Assembly: GCF_000349845.1 (NCBI RefSeq)
Contig: NC_020829.1
Coordinates: forward strand, 2,487,001 to 2,551,000
Length of the DNA: 64,000 nt
Direction of reading: 5' to 3'
Origin: Pseudomonas sp. ATCC 13867
Lineage (GTDB): Bacteria; Pseudomonadota; Gammaproteobacteria; Pseudomonadales; Pseudomonadaceae
In this document: positions 8,372 through 19,493 of the stretch, in pieces
How positions within the stretch are numbered: the first letter of the stretch is position 1
Layout: each line of letters starts with the position of its first letter
The notes under the pieces: model-generated
The model's input: the letters and a program-made list of their open reading frames with translations, nothing else
Databases searched by the model: none
Told to the model about the DNA's origin: nothing
Translations under genes and position numbers: made by a program

Positions 8372-9220
8372 ATGGCTGAACTCCTCACCCTCCGCGAAGC
8401 GGTCGAGCGCTTCGTCAACGACGGCGATACCGTCGCGCTCGAAGGCTTCACCCACCTGATCCCGACCGCTGCTTCCCACGAGCTGATCCGCCAGGGCAAG
8501 AAAGACCTGCACCTGGTGCGCATGACGCCGGACCTGGTCTACGACCTGCTGATCGGTGCCGGCTGCGTGCGCAAGCTGACCTTCTCCTGGGGCGGCAATC
8601 CCGGTGTCGGTTCGCTGCATCGCCTGCGTGACGCGGTAGAGAAAGGCTGGCCGCGTCCGCTTGAGATCGACGAGCACAGTCACGCCGACCTCGCCAACTC
8701 CTACGTTGCCGGCGCCTCGGGCCTGCCGTTCGCCGTGCTGCGCGCCTACGCCGGTTCCGACCTGCCAAAGGTCAACCCGAACATCAAGTTCATCGAGTGC
8801 CCGTTCACCGGCGAGCAACTGGCTGCCGTGCCGTCGGTGCGCCCGGACGTCACCGTGATCCACGCGCAGAAGGCCGACCGCAAGGGCAACGTGCTGCTGT
8901 GGGGCATCCTCGGCGTGCAGAAGGAAGCCGCCCTGGCCGCCAAGCGCTGCATCGTCACCGTCGAGGAAATCGTCGACGACCTCAACGCGCCGATGAACGC
9001 CTGCGTGCTGCCGACCTGGGCGCTGTCCGCCGTCTGCCTGGTGCCCGGCGGTTCGCACCCGTCTTATGCCCACGGCTACTCCGAGCGCGACAACCGCTTC
9101 TACCAGGCCTGGGACCCGATCGCCCGCGACCGCGATACCTTCAACGCCTGGATCGATACCTACATCTGCGGCACGAAAGATTTCAACGAGTTCAAAGCCA
9201 AACTCGCGGAGGCCAAGTAA
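8372..9220 (+). CDS. catI: 3-oxoadipate CoA-transferase, subunit A
   Basis: Alpha subunit of succinyl-CoA:3-oxoadipate CoA-transferase, which activates 3-oxoadipate. The 282 residues match the longer CatI-type subunit rather than the ~230-residue PcaI type. The CoA-transferase I features GDTVALEGFTHLIPTA near the N-terminus and FSWGGNPGVG near 75 are visible. Its stop overlaps the catJ start by one base (TAATG), as expected for a two-subunit enzyme. It follows the predicted PcaR boxes. pcaI would be an equally acceptable functional name. Confidence 0.92.
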   Translation: MAELLTLREAVERFVNDGDTVALEGFTHLIPTAASHELIRQGKKDLHLVRMTPDLVYDLLIGAGCVRKLTFSWGGNPGVGSLHRLRDAVEKGWPRPLEIDEHSHADLANSYVAGASGLPFAVLRAYAGSDLPKVNPNIKFIECPFTGEQLAAVPSVRPDVTVIHAQKADRKGNVLLWGILGVQKEAALAAKRCIVTVEEIVDDLNAPMNACVLPTWALSAVCLVPGGSHPSYAHGYSERDNRFYQAWDPIARDRDTFNAWIDTYICGTKDFNEFKAKLAEAK

Positions 9221-10002
9221 TGAGCGCCTACAGCACCAATGAAATGATGACGGTGGCCGCCGCCCGCCGCCTGAAGAACGGCGCCGTCTGCTTCGTCGGC
9301 ATCGGCCTGCCGTCCAAGGCCGCCAACCTGGCGCGCCTGACTGCATCGCCCGACGTGGTCCTGATCTACGAATCCGGCCCCATCGGCGCCAAGCCCAGCG
9401 TGCTGCCGCTGTCCATCGGTGACGGCGAGCTGGCCGAAACCGCCGACACCGTGGTGCCCACCGGCGAGATCTTCCGCTACTGGCTGCAGGGCGGGCGCAT
9501 CGACGTCGGCTTCCTCGGCGCGGCCCAGGTCGACCGCTTCGGCAACATCAACACCACCGTCATCGGCGATTACCACTCGCCGAAAGTGCGCCTGCCCGGC
9601 GCCGGCGGCGCGCCGGAGATCGCCGGTTCCGCCAAGGAAGTGCTGATCATCCTCAAGCAGTCCCACCGCACCTTCGTCGACAAGCTGGCCTTCATCACCT
9701 CGGTCGGCTTCGGCGAGGGCGGCGACCATCGCCAGCAACTCGGCCTTCCCGGCAAGGGTCCGGTGGCGATCATCACCGACCTGTGCATCATGGAGCCGGA
9801 AGCCGGCAGCAACGAATTCATCGTCACCTCACTGCACCCGGGCGTGACCCGCGAGCAGGTGGTGGAGAACACCGGCTGGGCGATCCGCTTCGCCGAGCAG
9901 GTCACCGAGACCGTTGCACCGACCGAAATCGAACTCGAAGCCCTGCGTGCCCTCGAAGCCCGCACTGCTGCCGCCCACGGCCAACTGGGAGGTGATGAAT
10001 GA
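9220..10002 (+). CDS. catJ: 3-oxoadipate CoA-transferase, subunit B
   Basis: Beta subunit of the same CoA-transferase, 260 residues. The catalytic glutamate is in the conserved YESGPIGA block near residue 50, followed by [13 protein letters not shown] and [17 protein letters not shown] chose the ATG at 9220, which overlaps the catI stop. The C-terminus overlaps pcaF by four bases (ATGA). Subunits A and B plus thiolase form a tightly coupled three-gene unit that completes the pathway. Confidence 0.93.
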   Translation: MSAYSTNEMMTVAAARRLKNGAVCFVGIGLPSKAANLARLTASPDVVLIYESGPIGAKPSVLPLSIGDGELAETADTVVPTGEIFRYWLQGGRIDVGFLGAAQVDRFGNINTTVIGDYHSPKVRLPGAGGAPEIAGSAKEVLIILKQSHRTFVDKLAFITSVGFGEGGDHRQQLGLPGKGPVAIITDLCIMEPEAGSNEFIVTSLHPGVTREQVVENTGWAIRFAEQVTETVAPTEIELEALRALEARTAAAHGQLGGDE

Positions 10003-11204
10003 GCCGCGACGTCTTCATCTGCGACGCCGTGCGCACGCCCATCGGGCGCTTCGGCGGCTCGCTCTCCGGCGTGCGCGCCGACGACCTCGCCGCCGTGCCG
10101 GTGAGGGCGCTGCTGGAGCGTAATCCGCAAGTCGACTGGGCCGCGCTGGACGAGGTGTACCTCGGCTGCGCCAACCAGGCCGGCGAAGACAACCGCAACG
10201 TGGCGCGCATGGCGCTGCTGCTGGCCGGCCTGCCGGAAAGCGTGCCGGGCGTGACCCTCAACCGTCTCTGCGCCTCGGGCCTGGACGCGGTGGGCACCGC
10301 CTTCCGCGCCATCGCCAGCGGCGAGGCCGAGCTGGTCATCGCCGGCGGCGTCGAGTCCATGTCCCGCGCGCCCTACGTGATGGGCAAGGCCGACAGCGCG
10401 TTTGGCCGTGGGCAGAAGATCGAGGACACCACCATCGGCTGGCGCTTCATCAACCCGCTGATGAAGGCGCAGTACGGTGTGGATGCCATGCCGCAGACTG
10501 CCGACAACGTGGCCGACGATTACCACGTCAACCGCGCCGACCAGGACGCCTTTTCCCTGCGCAGCCAGCAGCGTGCCGGCGTCGCCCAGGCCAACGGCTA
10601 CTTCGCCGAGGAAATCGTCCCGGTGGTGATCAAGGGTCGCAAGGGCGAGACCGTCGTCGACACCGACGAACACCCGCGCCCGGACACCACCGCCGAAGCG
10701 CTGGCCAAGCTCAAGCCTGTCAACGGCGAAGGCAAGACAGTCACCGCCGGCAACGCTTCCGGGGTGAACGACGGCGCCGTGGCGCTGATCCTCGCCAGCG
10801 CCGAAGCCGTTAAGAAACATGGCCTGACGCCCCGCGCGAAGGTGCTCGGCATGGCCAGCGCCGGCGTCGCGCCGCGCGTGATGGGCATCGGCCCGGTGCC
10901 GGCGGTGCGCAAGCTGCTGGAACGCCTGAACCTGTCGGTCGACCAGTTCGATGTCATCGAGCTGAACGAAGCCTTCGCTGCGCAGGGCCTGGCGGTGACC
11001 CGTGAACTCGGCATCGCCGATGACGACGCGCGGGTGAACCCCAACGGCGGCGCCATCGCCCTCGGCCACCCGCTGGGCGCCAGCGGTGCGCGCCTGGTGC
11101 TGACCGCTGTGCACCAGTTGCAGAAGTCCGGCGGCAAGCTCGGCCTGTGCACCATGTGCGTGGGCGTAGGGCAGGGCGTCGCTTTGGTGGTCGAGCGCGT
11201 GTGA
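9999..11204 (+). CDS. pcaF: 3-oxoadipyl-CoA thiolase
   Basis: Cleaves 3-oxoadipyl-CoA with CoA to succinyl-CoA and acetyl-CoA, the last step of both ortho-cleavage branches. Thiolase of 401 residues with the nucleophilic cysteine in [11 protein letters not shown] near 90, [17 protein letters not shown], the histidine motif [16 protein letters not shown] and the second cysteine in [10 protein letters not shown]. All catalytic residues are present. It overlaps catJ by 4 bp and is followed by a REP pair before pcaB. Confidence 0.96.
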   Translation: MSRDVFICDAVRTPIGRFGGSLSGVRADDLAAVPVRALLERNPQVDWAALDEVYLGCANQAGEDNRNVARMALLLAGLPESVPGVTLNRLCASGLDAVGTAFRAIASGEAELVIAGGVESMSRAPYVMGKADSAFGRGQKIEDTTIGWRFINPLMKAQYGVDAMPQTADNVADDYHVNRADQDAFSLRSQQRAGVAQANGYFAEEIVPVVIKGRKGETVVDTDEHPRPDTTAEALAKLKPVNGEGKTVTAGNASGVNDGAVALILASAEAVKKHGLTPRAKVLGMASAGVAPRVMGIGPVPAVRKLLERLNLSVDQFDVIELNEAFAAQGLAVTRELGIADDDARVNPNGGAIALGHPLGASGARLVLTAVHQLQKSGGKLGLCTMCVGVGQGVALVVERV

Positions 11205-11220
11205 TTAGCTCTGGCTCTTC

Positions 11221-11288
11221 GTAGGAGCGAGCTTGCTCGCGAACAAACCCCGCTGCGGGGCCAGGTTCGCGAGCAAGCTCGCTCCTAC
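11221..11288. repeat. REP inverted pair between pcaF and pcaB
   Basis: Two canonical REP units in inverted orientation around the short GC-rich loop CCCCGCTGCGGGG, which is itself a palindrome. Confidence 0.85.
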
Positions 11289-11348
11289 AGAGTCTTCCTC
11301 TCCGGTCATACTGTCCGACTACGCCCGCCGATCTCCGGAGCTACCCCC

Positions 11349-12704
11349 GTGAGCACCAACCTTCTGTTCGACGCCTACTTCACCCAGCCCGCCATGCGCG
11401 CGATCTTCAGCGACCACGGACGGGTGCAGGGCATGCTCGACTTCGAGGCCGCATTGGCCCGTGCCGAAGCCCGTGTCGGCGTGATCCCGGCGAGCGCCGT
11501 GGCGCCCATCGCCGCCGCCTGCCGCGCCGAGCTCTATGACTTCGATGCTTTGGCGCAGGCTATCTGCAGCGCCGGCAATTCCGCGATCCCGCTGGTGAAG
11601 GCGCTGGGCAAGCGCATCGCCGCCGAGGATGCCGATGCCGAGCGCTATGTCCATCTCGGTGCCACCAGCCAGGATGTCATGGACTCCGGGCTGGTCCTGC
11701 AACTGCGCGCCGCCATCGAGTTGCTGGAAAGCGACCTTGCCCGGTTGGCCGATGTCCTCGCCATCCAGGCCAAGGCCCACGCCGGTACGCCGATGGTTGG
11801 CCGCACCTGGCTGCAGCACGCCACGCCGGTCACCCTCGGCATGAAGATTGCCGGCTGGCTGGGCGCGATCACCCGCCACCGCCAGCGTCTGAATGAACTC
11901 AAGCCGCGCCTGCTGTGCCTGCAATTCGGCGGCGCCTCCGGCAGCCTTGCCGCCCTCGGCGAGCAGGGCTTTGCCGTGGCCGAGGCGCTGGCTGAAGAGC
12001 TCAATCTGCAACTGCCCGAACAACCCTGGCACACCCAGCGCGACCGCCTGGTGGAGTTCGCCAGCCTGCTCGGCCTGATCGCCGGCAGCCTAGGCAAGCT
12101 GGGCCGCGACCTCAGCCTGCTGATGCAGACCGAGGTCGGCGAGGTCTTCGAGCCTTCCGCGCCAGGCAAGGGTGGTTCCTCCACCATGCCGCACAAGCGC
12201 AACCCGGTGGGCGCCGCTGTGCTGATCGGCGCGGCGACCCGTGCGCCGGGCCTGGTCTCGACCCTGTTCGCCGCCATGCCCCAGGAACACGAGCGCAGCC
12301 TCGGCCTGTGGCACGCCGAATGGGAAAGCCTGCCGGAGCTGTGCTGCCTCGTCTCCGGTGCACTGCAACAGGCACTGAGCCTGGTGCCGGGCCTGGAGGT
12401 CGATGCCGGGCGAATGCTGGCCAACCTCGACCTGACCCGTGGCCTGGTGCTTGCCGAAGCCGTAAGCATCGCCCTGGCCCAGCGCATCGGCCGCGACGCC
12501 GCGCACCACCTGGTGGAGCAATGCTGCAAGCAGGCGGTGAGGGAGGGCGCACACCTGCGCGCGGTGCTTGGCGCCAATGCCGAGGTCGCCGCACAACTGA
12601 ATGCCGAAGAACTGGATCGCCTGCTCGATCCCGCCCATTACCTGGGCCAGGCGCGCCGCTGGGTCGAGCGCGCGCTGGCCGAACATCTACAAGTTTCGCG
12701 ATAG
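11349..12704 (+). CDS. pcaB: 3-carboxy-cis,cis-muconate cycloisomerase
   Basis: Lactonises 3-carboxymuconate in the protocatechuate branch. Fumarase/aspartase-superfamily protein of 451 residues with the signature GGSSTMPHKRNPV near 275, HLGATSQDVMDSG near 100 and WLQHATPVTLG. The start is a GTG with CTCCGGAG upstream; no better ATG exists. pcaD follows after 9 bp. The ring-cleavage enzyme PcaGH that makes its substrate is not in the window. Confidence 0.94.
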   Translation: MSTNLLFDAYFTQPAMRAIFSDHGRVQGMLDFEAALARAEARVGVIPASAVAPIAAACRAELYDFDALAQAICSAGNSAIPLVKALGKRIAAEDADAERYVHLGATSQDVMDSGLVLQLRAAIELLESDLARLADVLAIQAKAHAGTPMVGRTWLQHATPVTLGMKIAGWLGAITRHRQRLNELKPRLLCLQFGGASGSLAALGEQGFAVAEALAEELNLQLPEQPWHTQRDRLVEFASLLGLIAGSLGKLGRDLSLLMQTEVGEVFEPSAPGKGGSSTMPHKRNPVGAAVLIGAATRAPGLVSTLFAAMPQEHERSLGLWHAEWESLPELCCLVSGALQQALSLVPGLEVDAGRMLANLDLTRGLVLAEAVSIALAQRIGRDAAHHLVEQCCKQAVREGAHLRAVLGANAEVAAQLNAEELDRLLDPAHYLGQARRWVERALAEHLQVSR

Positions 12705-12713
12705 GAGCCCTGC

Positions 12714-13502
12714 ATGCCTGCCGTACATCTCGCCGATGGCGACCTGAACTATCAATTGGAAGGCCCGGTCGGCGCGCCGGTGCTGGTGCTGTCCAACTCC
12801 CTGGGCACCGACCTGCACATGTGGGACGCGCAGATTCCGACCTTCGCCGAACACTTCCGCGTGCTGCGTTATGACACCCGTGGCCACGGCGCTTCGCTGG
12901 TCACTCCCGGCCCTTACAGCATCGAGCAGAATGGCCGCGACGTGCTGGCCCTGCTGGATGCGCTGGATGTCCCGCGCGCGCACTTCTGCGGCCTGTCCAT
13001 GGGCGGCCTGATCGGCCAGTGGCTGGCCATCCATGCGCCGGAGCGCCTCTCGCGCCTGGTGCTGTGCAACACCGCCGCCAAGATCGGTACCCCGGACATC
13101 TGGAATCTGCGCATCGAGACCGTGCTCAGCGGCGGCGCCGAGGCCATGTGCAACCTGCGCGATGCTTCGATCTCGCGCTGGTTCACCGCCGATTTCGCCG
13201 AGGCCGAGCCGGGCAAGGTCGAGCCCATCGTCGGCATGCTGGCGCAGACCTCGCCGGAAGGTTATGCAGCCAACTGCGCGGCTGTGCGTGATGCCGATTT
13301 TCGTGGCGAGATCGGTGCGATCAGCGCACCGACCCTGGTGGTCTGCGGCGCCGCCGATCCGGTGACCACCCCCTCGGACGGCCGCTTCCTGCAGGCGCAC
13401 ATCCCCGGCGCCGAGCTGGTGGAGTTGCGTGCCGCGCACCTGTCCAACGTGCAGGCCGGCGATGCCTTCAGCCAGCGCGTGCTGGACTTCCTACGCGCCT
13501 AA
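12714..13502 (+). CDS. pcaD: 3-oxoadipate enol-lactonase
   Basis: Alpha/beta hydrolase of 262 residues that opens 3-oxoadipate enol-lactone, the point where the catechol and protocatechuate branches meet. The nucleophile elbow CGLSMGGLIGQW lies near 102, the acid follows in CGAADPVT and the histidine in RAAHLSNVQ. TAGGAG precedes the ATG. It therefore serves catBCA as well as pcaBC, which explains the joint clustering. Confidence 0.95.
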   Translation: MPAVHLADGDLNYQLEGPVGAPVLVLSNSLGTDLHMWDAQIPTFAEHFRVLRYDTRGHGASLVTPGPYSIEQNGRDVLALLDALDVPRAHFCGLSMGGLIGQWLAIHAPERLSRLVLCNTAAKIGTPDIWNLRIETVLSGGAEAMCNLRDASISRWFTADFAEAEPGKVEPIVGMLAQTSPEGYAANCAAVRDADFRGEIGAISAPTLVVCGAADPVTTPSDGRFLQAHIPGAELVELRAAHLSNVQAGDAFSQRVLDFLRA

Positions 13503-13511
13503 CTGCTTTTC

Positions 13512-13593
13512 GTAGGATCGAGGGGGGCGCCTAGCCCTTGCTCGCGAACAAAACCCGCTGCGGGCTCGGGTTCGCGAGCAAGCTCGCTCCTAC
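13512..13593. repeat. REP pair with CTAG-block variant, pcaD-pcaC gap
   Basis: Same layout as the repeat after benC. The left unit contains the inserted block GGGGGGCGCCTAGCCC, the right unit is canonical, and the loop is short and GC-rich. Confidence 0.8.
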
Positions 13594-13614
13594 AGGTTCT
13601 GATTGGAGTTTGAG

Positions 13615-14013
13615 ATGGACGAGAAAGAACGCTACGAAGCCGGCATGCAGGTGCGCCGCGCGGTGCTGGGCGACGCCCACGTCGACCGCAGCCTGCAGAA
13701 CCGTACGGACTTCAACGAAGAGTTCCAGGAAATGATCACCCGCCATGCCTGGGGTGACATCTGGACTCGCCCCGGCCTGCCGCGCCACACCCGCAGCCTG
13801 ATCACCATCGCCATGCTGATCGGCATGAACCGCGAGGGCGAACTGACGCTGCACCTGCGCGCCGCGCGCAACAACGGCGTGACCCGCGAGGAGATCAAGG
13901 AAGTCCTCCTGCAGAGCGCGATCTACTGCGGCATCCCGGCCGCCAACGCCACCTTCCACCTCGCCGAGGCGGTATGGGACGAACTGGGCACCGAGTCGCT
14001 GGGCGATGCCTGA
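13615..14013 (+). CDS. pcaC: 4-carboxymuconolactone decarboxylase
   Basis: Decarboxylates 4-carboxymuconolactone to 3-oxoadipate enol-lactone. The 132 residues are one CMD domain with the typical N-terminus ERYEAGMQVRRAVLGDAHVDR, the middle WGDIWTRPGLPRHTRSLITIAML and the active-site stretch LHLRAARNNGVTREEI. I chose the ATG at 13615 with GGAG at 13605; a TTG at 13603 is in frame but unlikely. It is the last gene of the aromatic cluster. Confidence 0.95.
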   Translation: MDEKERYEAGMQVRRAVLGDAHVDRSLQNRTDFNEEFQEMITRHAWGDIWTRPGLPRHTRSLITIAMLIGMNREGELTLHLRAARNNGVTREEIKEVLLQSAIYCGIPAANATFHLAEAVWDELGTESLGDA

Positions 14014-14064
14014 TCAGCGCCGCCCGGACCATGCATCCGGGAGACGTCTGATCTGTCGGTGTAG

Positions 14065-14150
14065 GGTTCGCGAGCAAGAACTAGGCGTTCCCCTCGCTCC
14101 TACAGGCCTGCGCCAATGCGCTCTTCGTAGGAGCGAGCTTGCTCGCGAAG
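14065..14150. repeat. REP units after pcaC, one with inverted CTAG block
   Basis: The unit at 14065-14103 is the reverse-complement form of the CTAG-block variant. A canonical unit lies at 14127-14150. Together with the next repeat they fill the 340-bp gap between pcaC and the convergent aacS gene; no gene or clear terminator is seen in it. Confidence 0.75.
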
Positions 14151-14220
14151 CAGGGCCGGCACGTTGGTGCGGCCCGGAAACGATCGCAGCCGGAGTCCGC
14201 TTGTACGAGAGCAGGAGCTC

Positions 14221-14324
14221 CTAACCCTCTCTCGCACCCGGGAGAGGGGACCGTTCGGTGCAGTGAGCGGCCGTGGCGTCAGCCGGCACAATCTGCCCCC
14301 TCTCCTGAGGGAGAGGGCTGGGGA
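14221..14324. repeat. MITE-like repeat with CCCTCTCC / GGAGAGGG ends
   Basis: About 104 bp with an internal GACCGTTCGGTGCAG, then GTCAGCCGG and a terminal hairpin CCCTCTCCTGAGGGAGAGGG. A longer copy in reverse orientation lies at 29701-29834, and a degenerate end at 57189-57212. No coding capacity. Confidence 0.65.
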
Positions 14325-14353
14325 AAGCGTCGGCACGGCGTTACCTGAGAACC

Positions 14354-16306
<1,953 letters not shown>

Positions 16307-16406
16307 CTTGGGCGTCCGTCCGGTTTTTCTTATCTAACCAGTGTGGCACGGCCGCGGGGATGTAGGAGGAGCGGAAATCTTTTGTAGGGATGGTGAGCGA
16401 GTCCTT

Positions 16407-16477
16407 GTAGGAGCGAGTTTGCTCGCGAACAAACAAACCCCGCTGCGGGGCGGGTTCGCGAGCAAGCTCGCTCCTAC
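16407..16477. repeat. REP inverted pair between liuE and aacS
   Basis: Two REP units (left one with a single change, GAGTTTGCTCGC) facing each other around CCCCGCTGCGGGG. The loop sequence resembles that after pcaF. Confidence 0.85.
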
Positions 16478-16486
16478 AAAGAGCAC

Positions 16487-17389
16487 TCAGCGCCTGGCCA
16501 GCCGTGCCTTGGCCACGCGCGAGCCGTTGGGCTTGTCGAGCACCGCGCAGATACGCTGGCCTGCGTCGATCAGCTTGTCCAGGTCGATGCCGGTGTGGAT
16601 GCCCAGGCCGTTCATCAGGTAGAGCACGTCCTCGGTGGCGACGTTGCCGGTGGCGCCCTTGGCGTAGGGACAGCCGCCAAGCCCGGCGACCGAGCTGTCG
16701 AACACGGCGATGCCTTCCAGCAGGCCGGCATAGATGTTCGCCAGGGCCTGGCCGTAGGTATCGTGGAAGTGCCCGGCCAGTTGCGCGCGCGGCACGCGTT
16801 GGCCGACGACTTCGAACATCCGGCGGGTGGCCCCGGCGGTGCCGACGCCGATGGTGTCGCCCAGGGAGACTTCGTAGCAGCCCATCGCGTGCAGTTCCTC
16901 GGCGACGGCGGCGACCTGCGCCACGTCCACCTCGCCCTGGTAGGGGCAGCCGAGCACGCAGGAGACGTAGCCGCGCACGCGCACGCCGTGCTGGCGGGCC
17001 GCTTCCATCACCGGAACGAAGCGTTCCAGGCTCTCCTTGATCGAGCAGTTGATGTTCTTTTGCGAAAAGGCCTCGGAGGCGGCGGCGAAGACCGCGACTT
17101 CCTCGACTTTCGACTCCAATGCCGCCTCGAAGCCCTTCAGGTTCGGCGCCAGGGCGGCATAGGTCACGCCGGCTTTCTGCGCGATGCCGGCGAAGACTTC
17201 AGCCGAGCCGGCCATCTGCGGCACCCACTTGGGCGAGACGAAGCTGCCGACTTCGATGTAGCTCAGGCCGGCGGCGCTGAGGTCATCCACCAGGCGCACC
17301 TTGTCGGCGACGGCGATGGGCTGTTTCTCGTTCTGCAGGCCGTCGCGCGGGCCGACTTCGACCAGGCGGACGGATGGGGGCAGGGTCAT
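16487..17389 (-). CDS. liuE: hydroxymethylglutaryl-CoA lyase
   Basis: Splits HMG-CoA into acetoacetate and acetyl-CoA, the last step of leucine catabolism. The 300 residues form one TIM barrel. The N-terminal VEVGPRDGLQNE holds the substrate-binding Arg and metal Asp, GHFHDTYGQ holds the metal-binding histidines, and the catalytic cysteine is in GLGGCPYAKGATGNVATEDV near 265. The frame runs further upstream, but that part lies in a REP repeat. ATG 17389 with GAGGACATTCC is the natural start. Confidence 0.95.
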   Translation of the reverse strand: MTLPPSVRLVEVGPRDGLQNEKQPIAVADKVRLVDDLSAAGLSYIEVGSFVSPKWVPQMAGSAEVFAGIAQKAGVTYAALAPNLKGFEAALESKVEEVAVFAAASEAFSQKNINCSIKESLERFVPVMEAARQHGVRVRGYVSCVLGCPYQGEVDVAQVAAVAEELHAMGCYEVSLGDTIGVGTAGATRRMFEVVGQRVPRAQLAGHFHDTYGQALANIYAGLLEGIAVFDSSVAGLGGCPYAKGATGNVATEDVLYLMNGLGIHTGIDLDKLIDAGQRICAVLDKPNGSRVAKARLARR

Positions 17390-17432
17390 GGAATGTCCTC
17401 GTTGAATGGGGGCGAAGGCGCGTTTGCTTTGT

Positions 17433-17512
17433 GTAGGAGCGAGCTTGCTCGCGAACGCATTACACCCGAAGTAACCGGAGTGAAGCGGGTTCGCGAGCAA
17501 GCTCGCTCCTAC
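17433..17512. repeat. REP inverted pair between liuD and liuE
   Basis: Two canonical REP units in inverted orientation, 33-bp unique loop. Confidence 0.85.
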
Positions 17513-17531
17513 GAAGAGCAGGGCATCAGCG

Positions 17532-19493
17532 TCAGGCCGACGCCTCTTCCAGCTCCACCAGCGCCGTACCTTCCGACACCAGTTCGCCTTCGCTGCAATA
17601 CAGCGATTTCACCACGCCAGCGTGCGGCGCGCGAATGCTGTGTTCCATCTTCATCGCTTCGAGCACTACCAGCGCGGCGCCGGCTTCGACGTTCTGGCCG
17701 GGTTCGACCAGGATGCGCACGATGCTGCCGTTCATCGGTGCGCCCAGGCCACCCTGGTGCGAGTGCGCGGCTTCCGCCTCGGCGATGGGGTCGAAGCGCT
17801 GCACGCTGACCAGCTCGCCGTTCCATTCCAGGTAGAGGCTGTCGCCACGGCGGATCACCTGATGACGGCGGCGGATGTCGCCGTCCTTCACGTCCAGCCA
17901 ATGACCGTCGAGCTTGGCGATACGCTGGCCATCGGCATGGCGCAGGCGCACCACGTGGGACTCGCCCTTGGCCAGCAGGTGGAGGTCGGTTTCCCCCGGC
18001 AGGCCACTGCGCCAGCCGCTCTGGGCGGACCAGGGCGAATGGGCGTCGTCGCCACGCACGCGGGCGGCTTCGCTCTGCACCCAGGCTTCGGCGGCGAGCT
18101 GCCAGAAGCGCTCCGGAAGGGCGGTGGCGGCGGGCAGCAGGGCATCCTGGTAGCGGCCGATGAAGCCGGTATCCAGCTCGCCCTCGGCGAAGGCCGGGTG
18201 GGCCAGCACGCGGCGCAGGAAGGCGAGGTTGGTCTTGAAGCCGCCGACGGCGGTTTCGCCGAGCATCGACAGCAGGCGCTGGCGCGCTTCCTCGCGGTTC
18301 TCGCCCCAGGCGATCAGCTTGGCCAGCATCGGGTCGTAGAACGGCGAGATGTCGTCGCCCTCGCGGATGCCGCTGTCCACCCGGCGGCCGGGGCCGGCGG
18401 CGGGTTCGCGGTACAGCGCGAGGTGGCCGCTGGCGGGGAGGAAGCCGCCTTCGGGGTCTTCGGCGTAGAGGCGCACTTCGATGGCGTGGCCGATCAGCGG
18501 CACCTGCTGCTGAGTCAGCGGCAGCGGCTCGCCACGGGCGATGCGGATCTGCCAGGCGACCAGGTCGAGGCCGGTGATGGCTTCGGTGACCGGGTGCTCC
18601 ACCTGCAGGCGGGTGTTCATTTCCATGAAGAAGAACTGGCCGCTGCCTTCGTCGTAGAGGAACTCCACGGTGCCGGCGCCGACGTAGCCGATGGCCTGTG
18701 CGGCGCGCACGGCGGCCTCGCCCATGCCCTGGCGCAGTTCCAGGGAGAGGCCCGGAGCCGGCGCTTCTTCGACCACTTTCTGGTGACGACGCTGGATCGA
18801 GCAGTCGCGTTCGTTTAGGTACAGGCAGTTGCCGTGCTGGTCGGCGAACACCTGGATTTCCACATGGCGCGGCTTGGTCAGGTATTTCTCCACCAGCATG
18901 CGCGAGTCGCCGAAACCGGACTGCGCTTCACGCTGGGCGGACTCCAGCGCCTCGGCCAGTTCGGCCTCGCGCTCGACCACCTTCATGCCCTTGCCGCCAC
19001 CGCCGGCGGCGGCCTTGAGCAGCACCGGGTAGCCGATTCGCTGCGCCTCGCGCTGGAAGGTCGCATAGTCCTGCGCCTCGCCGTGGTAGCCGGGCACCAG
19101 TGGCACGCCGGCGGTTTCCATCAGGGCCTTGGCGGCAGACTTGCTGCCCATGGCGTCGATGGCGCTGGCGGGCGGGCCGAGGAAGACCAGCCCGGCCTCT
19201 TCGCAGGCGCGGGCGAAGCCGGCGTTCTCCGAGAGGAAACCATAGCCGGGGTGGATGGCCTGGGCGCCGGCAGCTTTCGCAGCGGCCAGCACGGCGTCCG
19301 CGCGCAGGTAGCTTTCAGCCGGCTTGGCGCCGCCCAGGTCGATGGCGATGTCCGCTTCCTCGACGTGGCGGGCGTTGCGGTCGGTGGCGCTGTGCACGGC
19401 CACGGTGGTCAGGCCCAGGGCCTTGGCGGTGCGCATCACGCGGCAGGCGATCTCGCCGCGGTTGGCCACCAGCAGGGTATCGATCTTCTTCAT
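17532..19493 (-). CDS. liuD: methylcrotonyl-CoA carboxylase, biotin-carrying alpha subunit
   Basis: Biotin carboxylase / biotin carrier subunit (653 residues) of 3-methylcrotonyl-CoA carboxylase. Order: biotin carboxylase N-domain from residue 1 (LLVANRGEIACRVMRTAKALG), ATP-grasp with GGGGKGMKVV near 165, catalytic EMNTRLQVEHPVTE near 290, then a linker and a biotinyl domain at the C-terminus with the lysine in VVLEAMKMEHSI. Its ATG shares one base with the liuC stop, so they are translationally coupled. Partner is LiuB. Confidence 0.96.
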   Translation of the reverse strand: MKKIDTLLVANRGEIACRVMRTAKALGLTTVAVHSATDRNARHVEEADIAIDLGGAKPAESYLRADAVLAAAKAAGAQAIHPGYGFLSENAGFARACEEAGLVFLGPPASAIDAMGSKSAAKALMETAGVPLVPGYHGEAQDYATFQREAQRIGYPVLLKAAAGGGGKGMKVVEREAELAEALESAQREAQSGFGDSRMLVEKYLTKPRHVEIQVFADQHGNCLYLNERDCSIQRRHQKVVEEAPAPGLSLELRQGMGEAAVRAAQAIGYVGAGTVEFLYDEGSGQFFFMEMNTRLQVEHPVTEAITGLDLVAWQIRIARGEPLPLTQQQVPLIGHAIEVRLYAEDPEGGFLPASGHLALYREPAAGPGRRVDSGIREGDDISPFYDPMLAKLIAWGENREEARQRLLSMLGETAVGGFKTNLAFLRRVLAHPAFAEGELDTGFIGRYQDALLPAATALPERFWQLAAEAWVQSEAARVRGDDAHSPWSAQSGWRSGLPGETDLHLLAKGESHVVRLRHADGQRIAKLDGHWLDVKDGDIRRRHQVIRRGDSLYLEWNGELVSVQRFDPIAEAEAAHSHQGGLGAPMNGSIVRILVEPGQNVEAGAALVVLEAMKMEHSIRAPHAGVVKSLYCSEGELVSEGTALVELEEASA

